Counted from the stretch's first letter, positions 46,962-58,700 are shown. The stretch: DNA of 64,000 nucleotides from Hermatobates lingyangjiaoensis (GCA_026182355.1 JAPFBL010000605.1:1-64000); one strand, 5' to 3'. Notes: generated by a model from the letters alone, not told the origin. Numbers and translations: made by a program.

Positions 46962-49900
46962 GTAAGTTAATATTTCTGTTATAATCTAATAAATATATAT
47001 TTTTTACCTAATTAGAATACTTAAACTTATAAATATGTCTATAGAGGAAAATTTGATTGCATGAATATTCATGAATGACTCAAAAGAACTAACCAGTAAT
47101 ATAACGTCGAACTAAGAACTCTCTGAACTATTCCATCTGATTTAGAATTGTTGTGATGAACCAAAATCTAAAACAATCCCAATAGGCACTTTTGGCTATT
47201 ATGATACTAAAAATAAAAAATTAGGTATTTCATGAAATAATTTCATGTACTAAATAAGGCAGTTCGTAATAAATTATTTTTGATTTAGTAAGTTAATTAT
47301 TACTGATTCATGGAAAATAATAGGAAATTATGATTTTCTAGTATTCATGAAATAATTTCGGAATAATGGTACGTATTTTGCTTTAATATGTTAAATATTT
47401 GTATGTATTTAGCTCTAGGATATGTTTAATCATGTTTTTTTTTTATTATTTTACTGCAGTATGAATGTTACTTTATACTTCATGTGTTAAATATTTATTT
47501 CTTTTCTTAGGTAATCTAGTAAAACTAATGCTTGGTGCTCTAAGGGCTTCAGGTTGGTGAGTGGTTGTCCTCTTTTTTTAAGCATAATATTTGAAATTCA
47601 TTCTCGTAACTTATAATGCTCTTTATCAATTGCTTCTTGTTTTTAATTGAACATGTAATTTGTTTTCTGTAAGGAAAGATACTTTACGGTAATGAAAATT
47701 AAATAAGTGGTAGTCATTCATGAAGTGTGTGAACTTGATAAAGCGTGTACTTTGTGTGTGTGGTGCATGGTTGTTGTTATTGTTTACGTAAAATCCACAC
47801 ACATAACTTGTTTAAATAAAGAAATGCCACTGTCAATGATCTCCCCTCCTTAATTTTAATAATGAAATGATAAAGTTCTAAGGCCTTTCGATTGCTGTTG
47901 CCAAAAAACTAATTTAATAAAACTTATAACAAAAGTTAATATATTACATTCTGTTCTTTTACAACAAGCAATTGAAAGGCTTTGGAAAATTTTTCATTTT
48001 TCTCTATCATTGTAATTTTTTTGATACGTAGAAAAGCCTCATACGTGAAATTATTCATATTTTACTTAACGAAAAAGTAAATAAATTAATGTTATTTCAT
48101 ACCATTTCTAGAAATAGGATATAAAATATTTCATTTACCATTCTTGACATTGTCGTTTCTTCCTATTATTTTAAATATTAGTAAAGAGTGTTTTGAAATG
48201 TTGAACTATATGCACAATATAACATGTAATTTATTAAAATGCGTATTTTTAATGATATAATAGAGGTATGTTTAGTAATATTTTACTTTCTTTTTTTTTT
48301 CAGTCCGATTTCCTTGAGGCGCCATGTTGTCTGTGAAGTATGTGATCCTTCAGTGACTGGTGGTTACGATCCCGAGCTTAATCAAGTATTTATTTTTTTT
48401 TATCTAGGGAATATGTATTTTGTATTTTAAAAAAATATTAGCATCGTAAGTGGTCTGTAGGCTTCCGTGCTTCTCCACCATATAGTGGTTTCTGGTAAAC
48501 AGACAAGAATAATTTGCACAACCTTGATGTAGAATGCTGGGAAAAAGGCGCCTTTAGGTTGTGGTCTGCTGAAATCCCTTAGATTCATGAATAAAAATAA
48601 TTTCGATACACCTCTTGGAGGATATAGGGAAAAAAGGCATACTGAATTTACTGCTCTCGTAAAGCTCTTAGAATTTTGTTGTGGAGTCGTTTATATTTGT
48701 CGTCTAAATGTCTCTGAATTTTGATATTAATGCTTTCTGTTGCTGTTAAAAATGTTTCAGTTTATAATATGTTGAATAGTCTTAGGTGTTCTGTCATAAG
48801 TTCTTTGTTAAGTTTGTTTTTCTTACAGTAAAGTGACGTAATCTCGTTTTTTATCCTTAATGTCTGAGCTTGTCTGATAGTCTTTTGTCCAGCGTATGTA
48901 AAGTCTTTTGTTTTTATGAGCGCATATTTAGGTACAATATTATGAAATAAGCAAGTTTTGTTAAACCAAATGTTAGCATTAGTTGTTAGTATTTTTGTTC
49001 GTAGTCGTTCGAACTGTGTCATTATCTTAGCCAGACTGGCTGAGTTAAATATACTTAATGGGTTAGTTCCACTGAGATTAGTAATATTAGAATTAGTAAT
49101 AATACAATCCGTCATACCTCGTAAAGTCTCTGAAAAGCTCGACCGGTTTCGGGTCCGCCGGGATCCCATCTTCAAGAGCACCTAACTGACTGTGAATGTT
49201 ATTTTCCTATAACCTACCTATATATATCATCTACATTGTGTAATCAGTGTTGTCTGTGTAGTTAATTTTTTTTTCATATTTCTTTAATTGCTATGTTTTT
49301 TCCTTTTATTTCTTATTTCATTATCTATTTCCAGTTCCTTGTGTCGTCTTTTAAATGTTATTAGTGGTTTTGTTAAAATGTCGGTTTGGTGGTTTGTTTG
49401 TTCATTGATTATATTGTCTGTCATTTTACTGATTGTATCGATTGAATTATTACTAATTCTAATATTGCTAACCTCAGTGGAACTAACCCATTAACTATAA
49501 TTATATAATGAGTAAATATTAAATAAAGGAATTAAAAGTTGCTTCCTTCTTTAAATTTAATAATATAATAATTACTAAGAAACTGTAAAAAGCCTCAAGA
49601 TAAGGCATACATTTATGATAACAGAAAGTAACATTTAACTTCCTCTGGATGATGGACTGTGTCCGATATCGCGTGAACTATAAAAACTGTATATGAAGCA
49701 AGGCTGTCTATTTATTTCGCATTGAACTTGATTAAGATAAAATTTAATTCCTTAATAAAAAATGGATTCATTTTAATTTAAAGAAATTAAAACATTAATT
49801 TCATTCTTTAGTCAAATTTAATTTAATTCCACTCGCTATGTGGAATTGACTGGATGAAGTATTTTACCATTGACAATGTGTGTGTTTAATATCTAATGAG

Positions 49901-52534
49901 TCATAATTTTAAAAGTTCATATAATTTATTTCTAAAATTTCAAGGAAGAGTTAAAACCTTATAGATAATGATGATGCAAACAATAAATTATTATTCTGAG
50001 GTAAAATGAATAAACCAACAAAAGTCTCCTCACAAATGAAGTTTTATTCAACGCGTTTCGAACACTTTGTGTTCATCATCAGGAAGACACCCTGAACTAA
50101 GAAAATTTGCCCATAGAATTATATGTCATTTCGGAACGATATATAGATGTATGCAAGCATGTTCAGCCGTGAAATTTATTAAAAATTAAAACCAGGTTTC
50201 TATTGGCAGATTTCAATTTGAAGAATACACTGCTGAAATTTAACTCGGAGGATTTAAAATCAAAACAACCTCATAAGTCTCATTAGGTGCGTAAAGTTGA
50301 TCAACTTTATCAAGTACTGCTTTTATATATTTTCTTCAATTTAATATTATGAACATATAGCAATCATATATAAAACGATGTTATATGTATATACAAGTAG
50401 ACTTTAGGTTACAAGAGATTTATGGTGCATCTGAAACCCTATGTTAAAAATTTGGTGCATGCTATAAAAAAGTTTGGCTACCCCAAACTTAATTAATTAA
50501 TTGGGTGTAAACAGTGAAGTATATTTCCTATGGTCGACATGTTTCAAATGCTCACTATTCATCTTCAAGAGATGAACAACTTCTTGGGAGAATTTTTGTT
50601 TAAAAACTAATGATTTAATAAATTATTAGTTCGGTATTAGAAGGTAGCCTTGAGTAAGTAAGTTTTTTGACTTTGTTATGATGATTGTAAAGTAGATATG
50701 ACAAATTTCCATTCTTTTTGTTAGTTTATAGCCCTGAGGATGTCTTAAAATAAAGACGAAACGTTGGCGAAAAGGTGATTCCGTATATTAACCCTGACCA
50801 AACTCCAAGAAGAAGAAAAAGTGTTTTTTTAATAAATTATTTGATATAATGAATCATTTTTTTTTATTTGTTTATTATCATAATGGAAAATTGCCTATTG
50901 TTTTAGATTGTCATTTGCCAAAACAATTCAAAATCAGATGGAGTAGTTCAAGGAATTTTAACCCATGAAATGATCCACATGTTTGACTTTTGCAAGAATA
51001 ATGTTGATTTTAAAAATTTAGATCATCTTGCTTGTACAGAAATAAGGGCTGCCAACCTTTGTCACTGTAGTTTAATGAGTGCAATACTACAAGGAGATTG
51101 TTCATTCTACAACTTTAAGAAGCAGCACCAGGTTTGTACTACTGTTTTCAGGAATAGAAAATTAAATATCGATTCAAAATTGACAACCTTCAAAAATATC
51201 TATTCTTTGTAGGGTAAAAATCTAATTAAATGATCTCCACATATAAAAATTTAATGATATAAACAACGCGTTTCGAACACGTAGTGTTCTTCCTCAGGCA
51301 TTAACTAAGGATGAGTGCCTCTGAATAAGAGTTTTATTCAGAGGCACTCATCCTTAGTTAATGCCTGAGGAAGAACACTACGTGTTCGAAACGCGTTGTT
51401 TATATCATTAAATTTTTATATGTGGAGACCATTTCATTAGATTTTTACCCTACAATGAGTAAATACCACATAATAACTGATTGCACTACATTAGAATTAT
51501 CTATTCTTATTTCAATTAAAGATTTTTTTTACTTAAATTGTTTAGCTTTTTGATTGTTTATATTATATATTTGGATTCCAGTTAGAGTTCAGCGTGTATT
51601 TCAAATTTTTAAATATGTTATTTCGAAGTTTCCATTCTCTTTTTTCTTATAAAATATAATTCATAGCATCATAACATACACAAGTGTTTTCATTATTTTT
51701 ACACATTTTTCTTTAGTTACAATACGAATTATGGGATTCACTGTTATGCATGGAAATATTCGTTATTCGTCTACAAGTTTTTCAAACCCGTGGAAAAATG
51801 TTATTTATACCAACTAGCAAGTCTTCTTAGGCATTCAAGCGATTCTAATGTAGTGCAATCAGTTATTATGTGGTATTTACTCATTGTAGGGTAGTGTTTG
51901 AAACGCGTTGTTTATATCATTAAAAATTTTTATATGTGGAGACCATTTCATTAGATTTACCCTACAATTCAAGCGATTCTTAAATTTTCTTTTTAGTTGA
52001 CAAAAGAGTAATCCTGACTCAATCAAAATGAGTCAAGAATTCAAAATATTTCAATAATAATATCCTATTATTTATCTAAACTTTTTCCAGGAAATGGGGA
52101 ACCCCTGACCTAAATATTACTGAACTATTTCCCTCATTTTAAATGATGAATATTTTGTAAGCAATTTCTTTTGTTTGTTATTATAACTTTTTTTTATTTT
52201 TCTCCTTTGGTTTATCTTTATTTTGGTATATGTGCTATAGTTATATATTATTTGATTATTATTATTTGAGGGTGACTATAGCACTGCGTGCTATATTAAT
52301 AATAATAGTTATATAATGATATGTTGGCAGGTTTGCGTCAAAAACAAAGCCCTTCAATCGATAATGGCAGTAAGGAAATCAGTAACAAAGGAAGAAGCAA
52401 TGAGGGCTGTTGAAAGGGTGTTCGACAGATGTTATAACGACCTCGAGCCAATAGGGCGAAGAGTCAAAGTGAATTCTGACGACTCCTCGAGGGCTTTTGC
52501 TGAAGGATACTTCTATGGATACGACTATGACTAG
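46700..52534 (+). CDS. ATP23: ATP23-type mitochondrial metalloprotease (5 exons)
   Basis: Exons 46700-46961, 47511-47556, 48304-48385, 50907-51131 and 52331-52534, all GT-AG and in phase, giving 272 aa. ATP23 is a peptidase-M76 zinc protease of the mitochondrial intermembrane space; in yeast it matures and chaperones ATP synthase subunit 6 (family knowledge). Seen here: WGYDLYPERKGVYSP near the N-terminus, CEVCDPSVTGGYDPELNQ, the catalytic LTHEMIHMFD with His150, Glu151 and His154, CTEIRAANL, and a C-terminal EPIGRRVKV ending FYGYDYD. Many conserved cysteines, as expected for a Cx9C-like intermembrane-space protein. Length is close to human ATP23 (about 246). AATAAA follows the stop by about 40 bp (52575-52580). 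Divergent from the AFG2B-type gene. Confidence 0.95.
47511..47556 (+). CDS. ATP23: ATP23 exon 2 (46-nt microexon-like)
   Basis: Acceptor cttttcttag, donor gtgagt. Encodes SNLVKLMLGALRASG plus two bases of Cys; corresponds to PYVKLLLDAMKHSGC in the human protein. Confidence 0.93.
48304..48385 (+). CDS. ATP23: ATP23 exon 3
   Basis: 82 nt, acceptor a long T tract plus cag, donor CAA|gtattt. Encodes CPISLRRHVVCEVCDPSV and TGGYDPELNQ. Confidence 0.95.
48762..49190 (-). pseudogene. Penelope-like element 5' end: terminal repeat plus N-terminal ORF
   Basis: The minus-strand frame reads from a hammerhead-like core (TTGAAGA, one T, GGG...CCC, GAAACCGG at 49140-49175) through the family D sequence into FERLRTKILTTNANIWFNK, NIVPKYALIKT and AQTLRIKNEITSLYCKK. 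The FNKTC..xxVPKYA and LRIKNEI..LY.KK pattern matches my memory of the region before the RT in PLE proteins. It ends before any RT motif. Located antisense in intron 3 of ATP23. A capture of another retroelement is possible. Confidence 0.5.
49030..49495. repeat. Family D inverted repeat, widely spaced
   Basis: gttagttccactgagattag (49063) and its inverse ctaacctcagtggaactaac (about 49468), with aatattagaattagtaata paired next inside. The loop is about 300 bp. Intron 3 of ATP23. Confidence 0.8.
49995..50110 (-). repeat. Family C repeat, single arm
   Basis: Left arm only: ttctgaggtaaaatgaat, aatgaagttttattcaac, acgcgtttcgaacac, then the complement of the CTGATGA core (catcatcaggaag). Intron 3 of ATP23. 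Confidence 0.75.
50540..50790. repeat. Two solitary hammerhead-like cores
   Basis: Minus strand at 50540-50580: TTGAAGA, one T, GAA...TTT, GAAACATG. Plus strand at 50734-50768: CTGAGGA, one T, GTCTT...AAGAC perfect hairpin, GAAACG. Neither is part of an obvious palindrome. Intron 3 of ATP23. Confidence 0.45.
50907..51131 (+). CDS. ATP23: ATP23 exon 4 (HExxH catalytic site)
   Basis: 225 nt, acceptor gttttag, donor CAG|gtttgt. Encodes GILTHEMIHMFDFCKNN, CTEIRAANLCHCSLMS and GDCSFYNFKKQHQ. Carries all zinc-site residues. Confidence 0.97.
51208..51497. repeat. Foldback element, family B, near-perfect
   Basis: Arms from tgtagggtaaaaatctaat (51210) to its inverse at about 51450. Central palindrome gaggcactcatccttag / ctaaggatgagtgcctc. 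Right end gagtaaataccacataat...gcactac. Intron 4 of ATP23. Confidence 0.9.
51850..51970. repeat. Family B deletion derivative
   Basis: Terminal gtagtgcaatcagttatt...ctcattgtagggta fused directly to gtttgaaacgcgttg and the right arm; most of the element is missing. Intron 4 of ATP23. Confidence 0.75.
52331..52534 (+). CDS. ATP23: ATP23 exon 5 (C-terminus)
   Basis: 204 nt, acceptor ttggcag, stop TAG. Encodes VCVKNKALQSIMAVRKS, VERVFDRCYNDLEPIGRR and the terminal YGYDYD. Confidence 0.96.
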   Translation, partial: VCVKNKALQSIMAVRKSVTKEEAMRAVERVFDRCYNDLEPIGRRVKVNSDDSSRAFAEGYFYGYDYD

Positions 52535-52602
52535 TCATACAAAGATAATTTCATTTTTTTTGTTTTTCTTTGTTAATAAATAGTTAATTCAATTTTTTTT
52601 TA

Positions 52603-53121
52603 TCTGTATATACAAAATCAATGTTTATCTGTCCGTCCGCTACAGAAATAAACCTGGAGACATTTAAATACAAAGAAACATATGGATCTTATATAACTTT
52701 TTTCGAGGGAATTAGCGATAACGAAAAGATTACTACGATTTGTTTTAAAAAATAATAAAATTGTACTATTTATTACATAACATCCGCAGATGATATCCAC
52801 AATGGCGATAGTGGGTATATTACACCCTGTTTATAGGAAAAATAAAAAAAAATATTAAAAAAATATGGATCCTTTTTTGAGATCTACCACGCATAACCAA
52901 TCTGTATTTATAAAATACAAAGTTTTTCTGTCTGTCGGCTATAGAAATGCAACTGGAGACATTTAGATACAAAGAAACATATGCATCTTATATATTTTTT
53001 TCGGAGGAATTAACTATGGTATTTTGATTTTGATCAGGGTCCTTTTTTGGGATCTACCGCCCATAAACAACACGTCGGGGCATAATCTACCACCCGGGCA
53101 ACGCTGGGTAAATCAGCTAGT
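52603..53121 (+). mobile_element. Helitron, non-autonomous
   Basis: Starts tctgtatatacaaaatc. Contains tctgtccgtccgctacag twice in diverged form. Ends hairpin cccgggcaacgctggg, then ctagt (53117-53121). Related to 34244-34977. Begins 69 bp after the ATP23 stop and about 23 bp after its AATAAA. Confidence 0.75.
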
Positions 53122-53279
53122 TAATTTATATTTTGTTTTGAATGAAAAAAATGATGGCTTGATGGCATATTGAGACTTGATTCAAAATGCTCTCTATCTG
53201 ACTGATATATTGACATATCTGTCATCTTAATTCTATGCACGTTTTATCAAACTGGAATAAACCATTCATATTATTATTG

Positions 53280-53465
53280 TAACGTAGTGCAATCACTTAT
53301 TATGTGGTATTTACTCATTGTAGGGTAAAAAGTTAATCACATATGGTCTCCACATATGTGATTACCATTACATGAAAATGTAATGGTATGAACAACGCGT
53401 TGTTTATACCATTAAATTTTGATATGTGGAGACAATTTCATTAATTTTTTACTCTATAATCATAT
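53280..53465. repeat. Family B rearranged copy
   Basis: gtagtgcaatcacttatt...tgtagggtaaaaag at the left, gtctccacatatg and aacaacgcg in the middle, and right arm atatgtggagacaatttc. The hammerhead-like core is deleted. Confidence 0.7.
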
Positions 53466-53659
53466 TATTATGGCATATGTTGTGCATGTTCGTCTCTCAT
53501 GCAATCCTCTCTTGCGACCTGTTAGTTCAAACTTAGCACAAAAATACCTATATATTCACCTGACTATGGAACAATGTTTAAGGTTTTCATCAAAATTGGA
53601 TAAGACTCAGATGGGTGTATCATTTTGACTTATACGAATTATACATTAGGAATACACCT

Positions 53660-53766
53660 TCTATTTACAGGTGTCCACTCATTCAAAAAATAATTTCTAA
53701 TATCATTTTGGAATACCAGGTATAATAGAATTTTTGATTCCGTCAAAAATGGGTACGTTTGCTAGT
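53660..53766 (+). mobile_element. Helitron 3' end, second family
   Basis: ttggaataccaggtataat, tttttgattccgtcaaaa and a final ctagt (53762-53766) match the 3' end of the minus-strand Helitron at 16526. 5' part missing. Confidence 0.55.
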
Positions 53767-54064
53767 ATTACTTAAGTGTCTGACTGAAAACCGAGGCATT
53801 GGCCTTAGTGATCATCGTGTGATCCACAATTAGTTAGAAAAAAGAAAATTATTTAGTTATAATTGTTAAATGATGTATACTTTGATATACAGTAGGAAGA
53901 TCTCAGTGTTTGTTTTATTCCTCATTTAGCCAAAATCTATCAAATAGCCGAATTTGTCATATTTAAATGGCAATTTTGATCCGGTATTTTTCAGGAAATA
54001 TACTGAGAAGGACAACTTGAAAAATTAATGGATTCCTCCTTAGTCTGAAACATTAATTTTAAAT

Positions 54065-54185
54065 ACATGCATATTGTTAGTGCCACAGAGGTTAGTAAAT
54101 AAGATATTATCAACCATCATACCTCGTCTATCGCTGGTGGAGTCGCCCGACCGGTTTCGCAATGGCTGCATCATCAATGGGACTA
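54065..54185 (-). repeat. Family D, single arm
   Basis: gccacagaggttagtaa...catacctcg then, on the minus strand, TTGATGA, one T, GCA...TGC, GAAACCGG. No inverted partner. Confidence 0.65.
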
Positions 54186-54289
54186 ATGTAACGTTAGAAT
54201 ATCTAAAAAAGGCAAATTAAAATTTGTTTTTCCTAGCATTATTAATTAGATTGTAGGTACTAAGAAATTTAACTTTGTTAGAAAGGCAC

Positions 54290-54420
54290 ATTTGTTCATA
54301 TATTGGTTACAGGTGTCCAATATATTTTAAACCATTTAACATGATTAGGCAGAATTTATGTTGATATTGCTAGACCAAATTTATATGTGTGAAAGTTATT
54401 TTCCAATTGAACATGTCAAT
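54290..54420 (-). repeat. Dispersed repeat shared with 58830-58955
   Basis: Inverse of the later copy: words aaatttggtctagcaata, gttaaatggtttaaaat and ggacacctgt on the minus strand. Probably a LINE fragment because the later copy abuts RT-like sequence. Confidence 0.6.
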
Positions 54421-54599
54421 TAACCATGCATAATTTAATTAACTCCATTATGGTGGAGTAACTAGTTGCTGGTGGAGGGTACTCTTCTTTTCAAGTATAA
54501 CAATATTGAACTGAATTGATCAATGAACTTTAATAATCCATTAATAAAGCTTCAGCTTCTCGACCACTTATTCTTACAATTAAAACTGGGTTTTTGATA

Positions 54600-54775
54600 A
54601 TTTTAATCTAAAGAATGAACTACTGATTATAAGCTGACGTTTCGCTAAAAGTTGTTTGGCATTTTCAAGGCATTTCTTTTTAAGAAAAACTATTTATCTA
54701 AAACAGCTGTCAGATAAATGCATCTAATGTAAATAGTTTTCCTTAAAAAAAAAGCCTGGAAAATGCCTAACAAGT
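54600..54775. repeat. Family E foldback
   Basis: actactgattataagctgacg...ggcattttcaaggca and the inverse gcctggaaaatgcc. Central palindrome around aaaacagctg. Confidence 0.65.
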
Positions 54776-54837
54776 ACAAAATAGGATTCTAGCATAATTA
54801 TTTTGGACTATCTGTTATTTAAACTTATCTGTTTAAT

Positions 54838-55092
54838 CATTGTAGGGTAAAAAGCTAATGAAATGGTCTCCACATATACAAATTTAATGGTATAAAAACG
54901 CGTTTCGAACACGTAGTATTCTTCCTCAGGCATTAACTAAGGGTGAGCCCTCAACCTTAGTTAATGCCTGAGGAAGAACACTACGTGTTCGAAACTACAA
55001 TACCATTAAATTTGTATATAGACCATTTCATTAGCTTTTTACCCTACACTGAGTATATACCACATAATAACTGATTGCACTACATTAGAATT
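54838..55092. repeat. Foldback element, family B
   Basis: Arms tgtagggtaaaaagctaat (54842) and ttagctttttaccctaca (about 55032). Centre ccttagttaatgcctgagg. Right end cataataactgattgcac. Confidence 0.9.
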
Positions 55093-55269
55093 ATCTGTTT
55101 AAAGTTTTTTTTTTATCCTTAATAATCAATAGAAGTAATTATGTTTTAAACAACACATTTCTTCTATTAAAAAACAACGGTCTACTTTTGGTTTTCTTTT
55201 ACTGTATTTGTTCTTTTTTTGCTTAATTGTGTTCTTTTCTATTGGTTGATATTCTGTGGATGTATTTGT

Positions 55270-55460
55270 TTTCAATAAATTGTTTTTAGCTTTGAAAATG
55301 CCAAACAATTTTGGGCGAAACGTCGGGTTCATTCAAATCAAAATTCATTCTTTAATTTTAATATAATAAATTTAATTTTTAATTAGTTAATTCTTTAATT
55401 AAAGTTCATTCTTTGGACCAAATCCTCAAAAACCCAGTTTTGAATTTTAACAATCTATTT
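55270..55460 (+). repeat. Family E, single arm
   Basis: TTGAAAA, one T, GCCaaacaatttt-GGGC, GAAACGTCGG. Ends ttggaccaaatcctcaaa...cccagttttgaattt, echoed near 40270 and 40625. Confidence 0.6.
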
Positions 55461-55469
55461 ATTTTTTCT

Positions 55470-56100
55470 TTCGACATCCAGTTAGTGTCCGTTAAGTTGA
55501 AATTTCTTGTGAAAAGTTGTTTCTGTACACATGGATTTTCGAACATGAAAACCAACAAATAGACGATGTTTATTTTAGTAATCATTTTAAATTTGCGTTA
55601 GTGTTTGCATTATGTTTTCCAACTTTCTTCTGCTTATCCTTTAATGAACCATAAAGAGTTAGTAATAAACAAAACATACAGAAATTAATAAGCAGAACTT
55701 ACATACGACACTAATTGAAAATTTTGTCAGAAACATTTACCTAAAATTAATATGGTATCAAAAAAAAAACTCAAGAAATTCGAATAAGTGAAAAACGTAG
55801 TTTACGTGCTCTAAGAAATGAAAACTCATTTTTGGATAACCTGCTGTACTTGTTGGATTTGTTAAAATTGACTTAGACATTTTTTATCGGAATAAAGTCA
55901 AGAAAAATTACTACTTAAATGTCAAGAATGAAATTTGAAGATATTGCAATGACTTGATATGTTATGAAAGATTTAATTCTCAAAAACTATAAAAGAAAAA
56001 ACGAATCAACCATGTATTATAGTATGGTTTTTAGGGTCTTATTGATCATTGTCTAAAAATATGTTGTAACCAATCTAATGTTGGTGAATTAACAAATTTG
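55470..56100. other. AT-rich spacer, nothing recognised
   Basis: No coding signal, RNA gene or transposon terminus found. Confidence 0.5.
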
Positions 56101-56109
56101 AATGTCTCA

Positions 56110-57027
56110 TACGAGGTGTATAAATAAAGTAGTGAGACTGGCAACGTCGCTTTCGATCTGGCAACGCTGGAGAATCGTGGCCTTGAGTAGCGTCAGGTGC
56201 ACGTGTGATACGCCTCCAGTATGAATCTGAACTCGCCACAGTCATTTGTTTGTCCGTAGCGTTGGTTTTCGTGAAATGGTTTTTTCTTGAGCGTTTTAAA
56301 AATGAGTGACCTCAAAGTTGAGCAGCGGTGTGCAATCAAATTTTGCTTCAGACTTGGACATAATGCAACCGAAACTTTTGAAAAACTTCAGGAGGCCTAT
56401 GGAGAACGTGTTTTATCAAGGGCACAGGTTTTTCGGTGGTTTAAGGAATTTTCAGAAGGAAGAGAGTCGATTGAAGATGAACCACGAAGCGGAAGGCCTT
56501 CAAGTGCAAACACCGATGAAAATGTCAACAGAGTACGGAACCTTGTGCGTTCAAATCGACGCTTGACAGTCAGAATGATCGGGGAACAGTTGAATTTGAA
56601 TCACACCTCCGTTCATCACATTTTGACCAATGAATTGGAGATGAGAAAAATTTGTGCGAAAATGGTTCCGAAAATTCCGAAAAGAAAACGAGTTTTTGGC
56701 CAGTAAAAACATTCCTGTTGCTCCTCAGCCTCCTTATTCACCAGACTTGAGTCTTTATCACTTTTTCCTCTTCCCGAGATTGAAAAATCACCTCAAGGGA
56801 ACTCATTTCGGGACACTACAAAACATACAAAAACTGCTGTAACCGACCAGCTGAAGGCCATTCCAGAATCCGAGTTCCAGCAATGCTACAATGATTGGAA
56901 GGACCGTCTCCAGCGCTGTGTGGCTTCCGAAGGGAACTATTTTGAAGGTGACAATATCACATTGTAATTATATTTGAATAGAAAATTTAAAAAAATCAGT
57001 CTCACTACTTTATTTACACACCTCGTA
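56110..57027 (+). mobile_element. mariner element, internally deleted
   Basis: Terminal inverted repeats of 29 bp: acgaggtgtataaataaag from 56111, and the inverse of acgaggtgtgtaaataaag ending at 57026, within a TA duplication. About 0.9 kb against ~1.3 kb for a full mariner. Carries the two ends of a transposase gene with the middle missing. Confidence 0.95.
56302..56967 (+). pseudogene. mariner transposase, deleted and frameshifted
   Basis: From ATG 56302, frame 1 gives the N-terminal HTH part (EQRCAIKFCFRLGHNATE, RSGRPSSANTDENV, MRKICAKMVPK) and stops at 56704-56706. A second frame continues NIPVAPQPPYSPDLSLYH, LFPRLKNHLKG, and after a further frame change DQLKAIPESEFQQCYNDW to the usual end EGNYFEGDNITL (stop 56965-56967). 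The central DDE/D region with the first two catalytic Asp is deleted, and at the third position YSPDLxxxD has His for Asp. Not active. Confidence 0.9.
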
Positions 57028-57239
57028 TGTAGTGTTTGGTATCTTTAAGAATTTTAAGATTTTGGTATCCGTTGTTTTTTATTATAAAAACTTTGGAAAA
57101 ATAGGTGATTTTCGTTCATTACCTACTTCTTCTTTCATTATATCAAAATGGCTACTAATTTTAACTACTTCTCTGTTATTTCAATAAACTTAAAATGTTA
57201 TATTAGGAGCTGTGTTACTACCAGTATTATACATCTTAT

Positions 57240-57480
57240 ATGAAAAGATTTCACAAAAACACGTGAAATAACAATCAATGATCAAACCATAATATGAAAT
57301 GGGAAAAAAAGACTAAGATCTTTCAACTATAACAAGCAGTCTTCGTCAGAGTCAAAAACCCAACTGAAACTGACAGATCCAGTTGGGTCTTTTACTGTGA
57401 CGAAGACCCCTTGTTACGGTTGAAAGATCTTAGTCTTGTTTTCCCATTTCATATTGTGGTTTGATCATTGATTGTTACAT
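57240..57480. repeat. Foldback element, family A
   Basis: Arms caatcaatgatcaaacc (57272) and ggtttgatcattgattg (about 57459). Core gtgacgaagacc...GGTTGAAAG in the right arm. Confidence 0.85.
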
Positions 57481-57825
57481 CTTATATCTTGGAATAGTGA
57501 TATTACACTAAAAAACGACAATTATTACGTTTAAACTGTAGGAACGTAAGAAGTTTCTGGTAAATAAACATCTTCATAAAGAACCACATTCCTGTCTGAA
57601 GGGTAAGTCAACAGAGTCAATTAAAAAAACATAGGTTTAATAAATAAAGAACGCCTTAAGTCTTCAGAATCTTAAGTCTTAAGAATCTTGGATACTGAAA
57701 GAACACTAATTCGAATCTATATTATATAGATGTTGTAATTCAAAAACTATGGAATGAATTACAATAATCTAATGTAAGAATAATTAGTGTAACCATATGA
57801 TATATTGTGACCACTAGAGCACGGG

Positions 57826-57900
57826 TTCTCAATGGGGGTGAAATTCACCCCCAGGGGTGAATTTTGGGTTTTCAGGGGGTGAATTGTGACACACAATATC
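57826..57900. mobile_element. hAT-type terminus (tentative)
   Basis: cacgggttctcaatggggg followed by a ggtgaaattcaccccc palindrome resembles hAT ends. No partner end found. Confidence 0.35.
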
Positions 57901-58009
57901 TTTACAGAAGATTGAAATAAGCTATTATAGATTTTGACCTCTTAACTTTATATTAAATAACAAGCAATGGTAACACATCCACACACACACAGATATCATC
58001 GAAAAAACT

Positions 58010-58215
58010 TCATAAAATGTCTTTTGGGACCTCAAAACATATAATTCCGTCAAAATCTCGAGATAGAATTATTTCACGATCACTATACTTTACTTATAGT
58101 AAAGTAAAAAAAATCATAAAACGACTTTTGGGACCTCAAAGCATATAATTCCGTCAAAATCTCGAGATAGAATTATTTCACGATCACTATACTTTACTTT
58201 TAGTAAAGTAAAAAT
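58010..58215. repeat. Two tandem copies of an end also found at 26097
   Basis: ggacctcaaaacatataatt...gatcactatactttactta occurs twice (about 58028 and 58132), inverse to 26100-26190. Confidence 0.8.
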
Positions 58216-58499
58216 ATGATTTTGATTTAATTGATATTTCATATATCCATCAATAAATTTAATTAGCATTTAATTTATAAAATTCTATTATAAAAGTTGT
58301 AAAAGTGTATATACTACCTTGGAAAGAAGAAGGGGTGTAGCGAATGGGCCAAGGGAGGGTGAGAGCCCCTGCACTAGAGGATTCTCTGCTGATCATGACA
58401 GTTATTGCAGTAATCGGTTAGCGTTCTGGATACTCTAAATAATAAAATTTTCGTTACAAGAGTATATTCAAATGATCTTGCTATTATAATAAGAGAAAT

Positions 58500-58537
<38 letters not shown>

Positions 58538-58700
58538 GTTTCCTGCCGTTGTGTTTCCGGCGTGCTTGGTCGCCCATTCTCTCTTTTCTCCTGAAGACGG
58601 ATCATCCGAAAATTTGAGTTTGTAAGTGTGTCTCTTTCTCTGTGTGTTGCTTTTCTTCGTTTGTGAACTGATTATATATATATATATATATATATAACCT
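58500..58700 (+). repeat. PLE-like fragment between (TA)n tracts
   Basis: Between two (TA)n microsatellites: CTGAAGA, one C, GGAT/ATCC, GAAAATTTG at 58590-58618, then ctctgtgtgttgcttttct, echoing 11280-11300. Confidence 0.45.
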
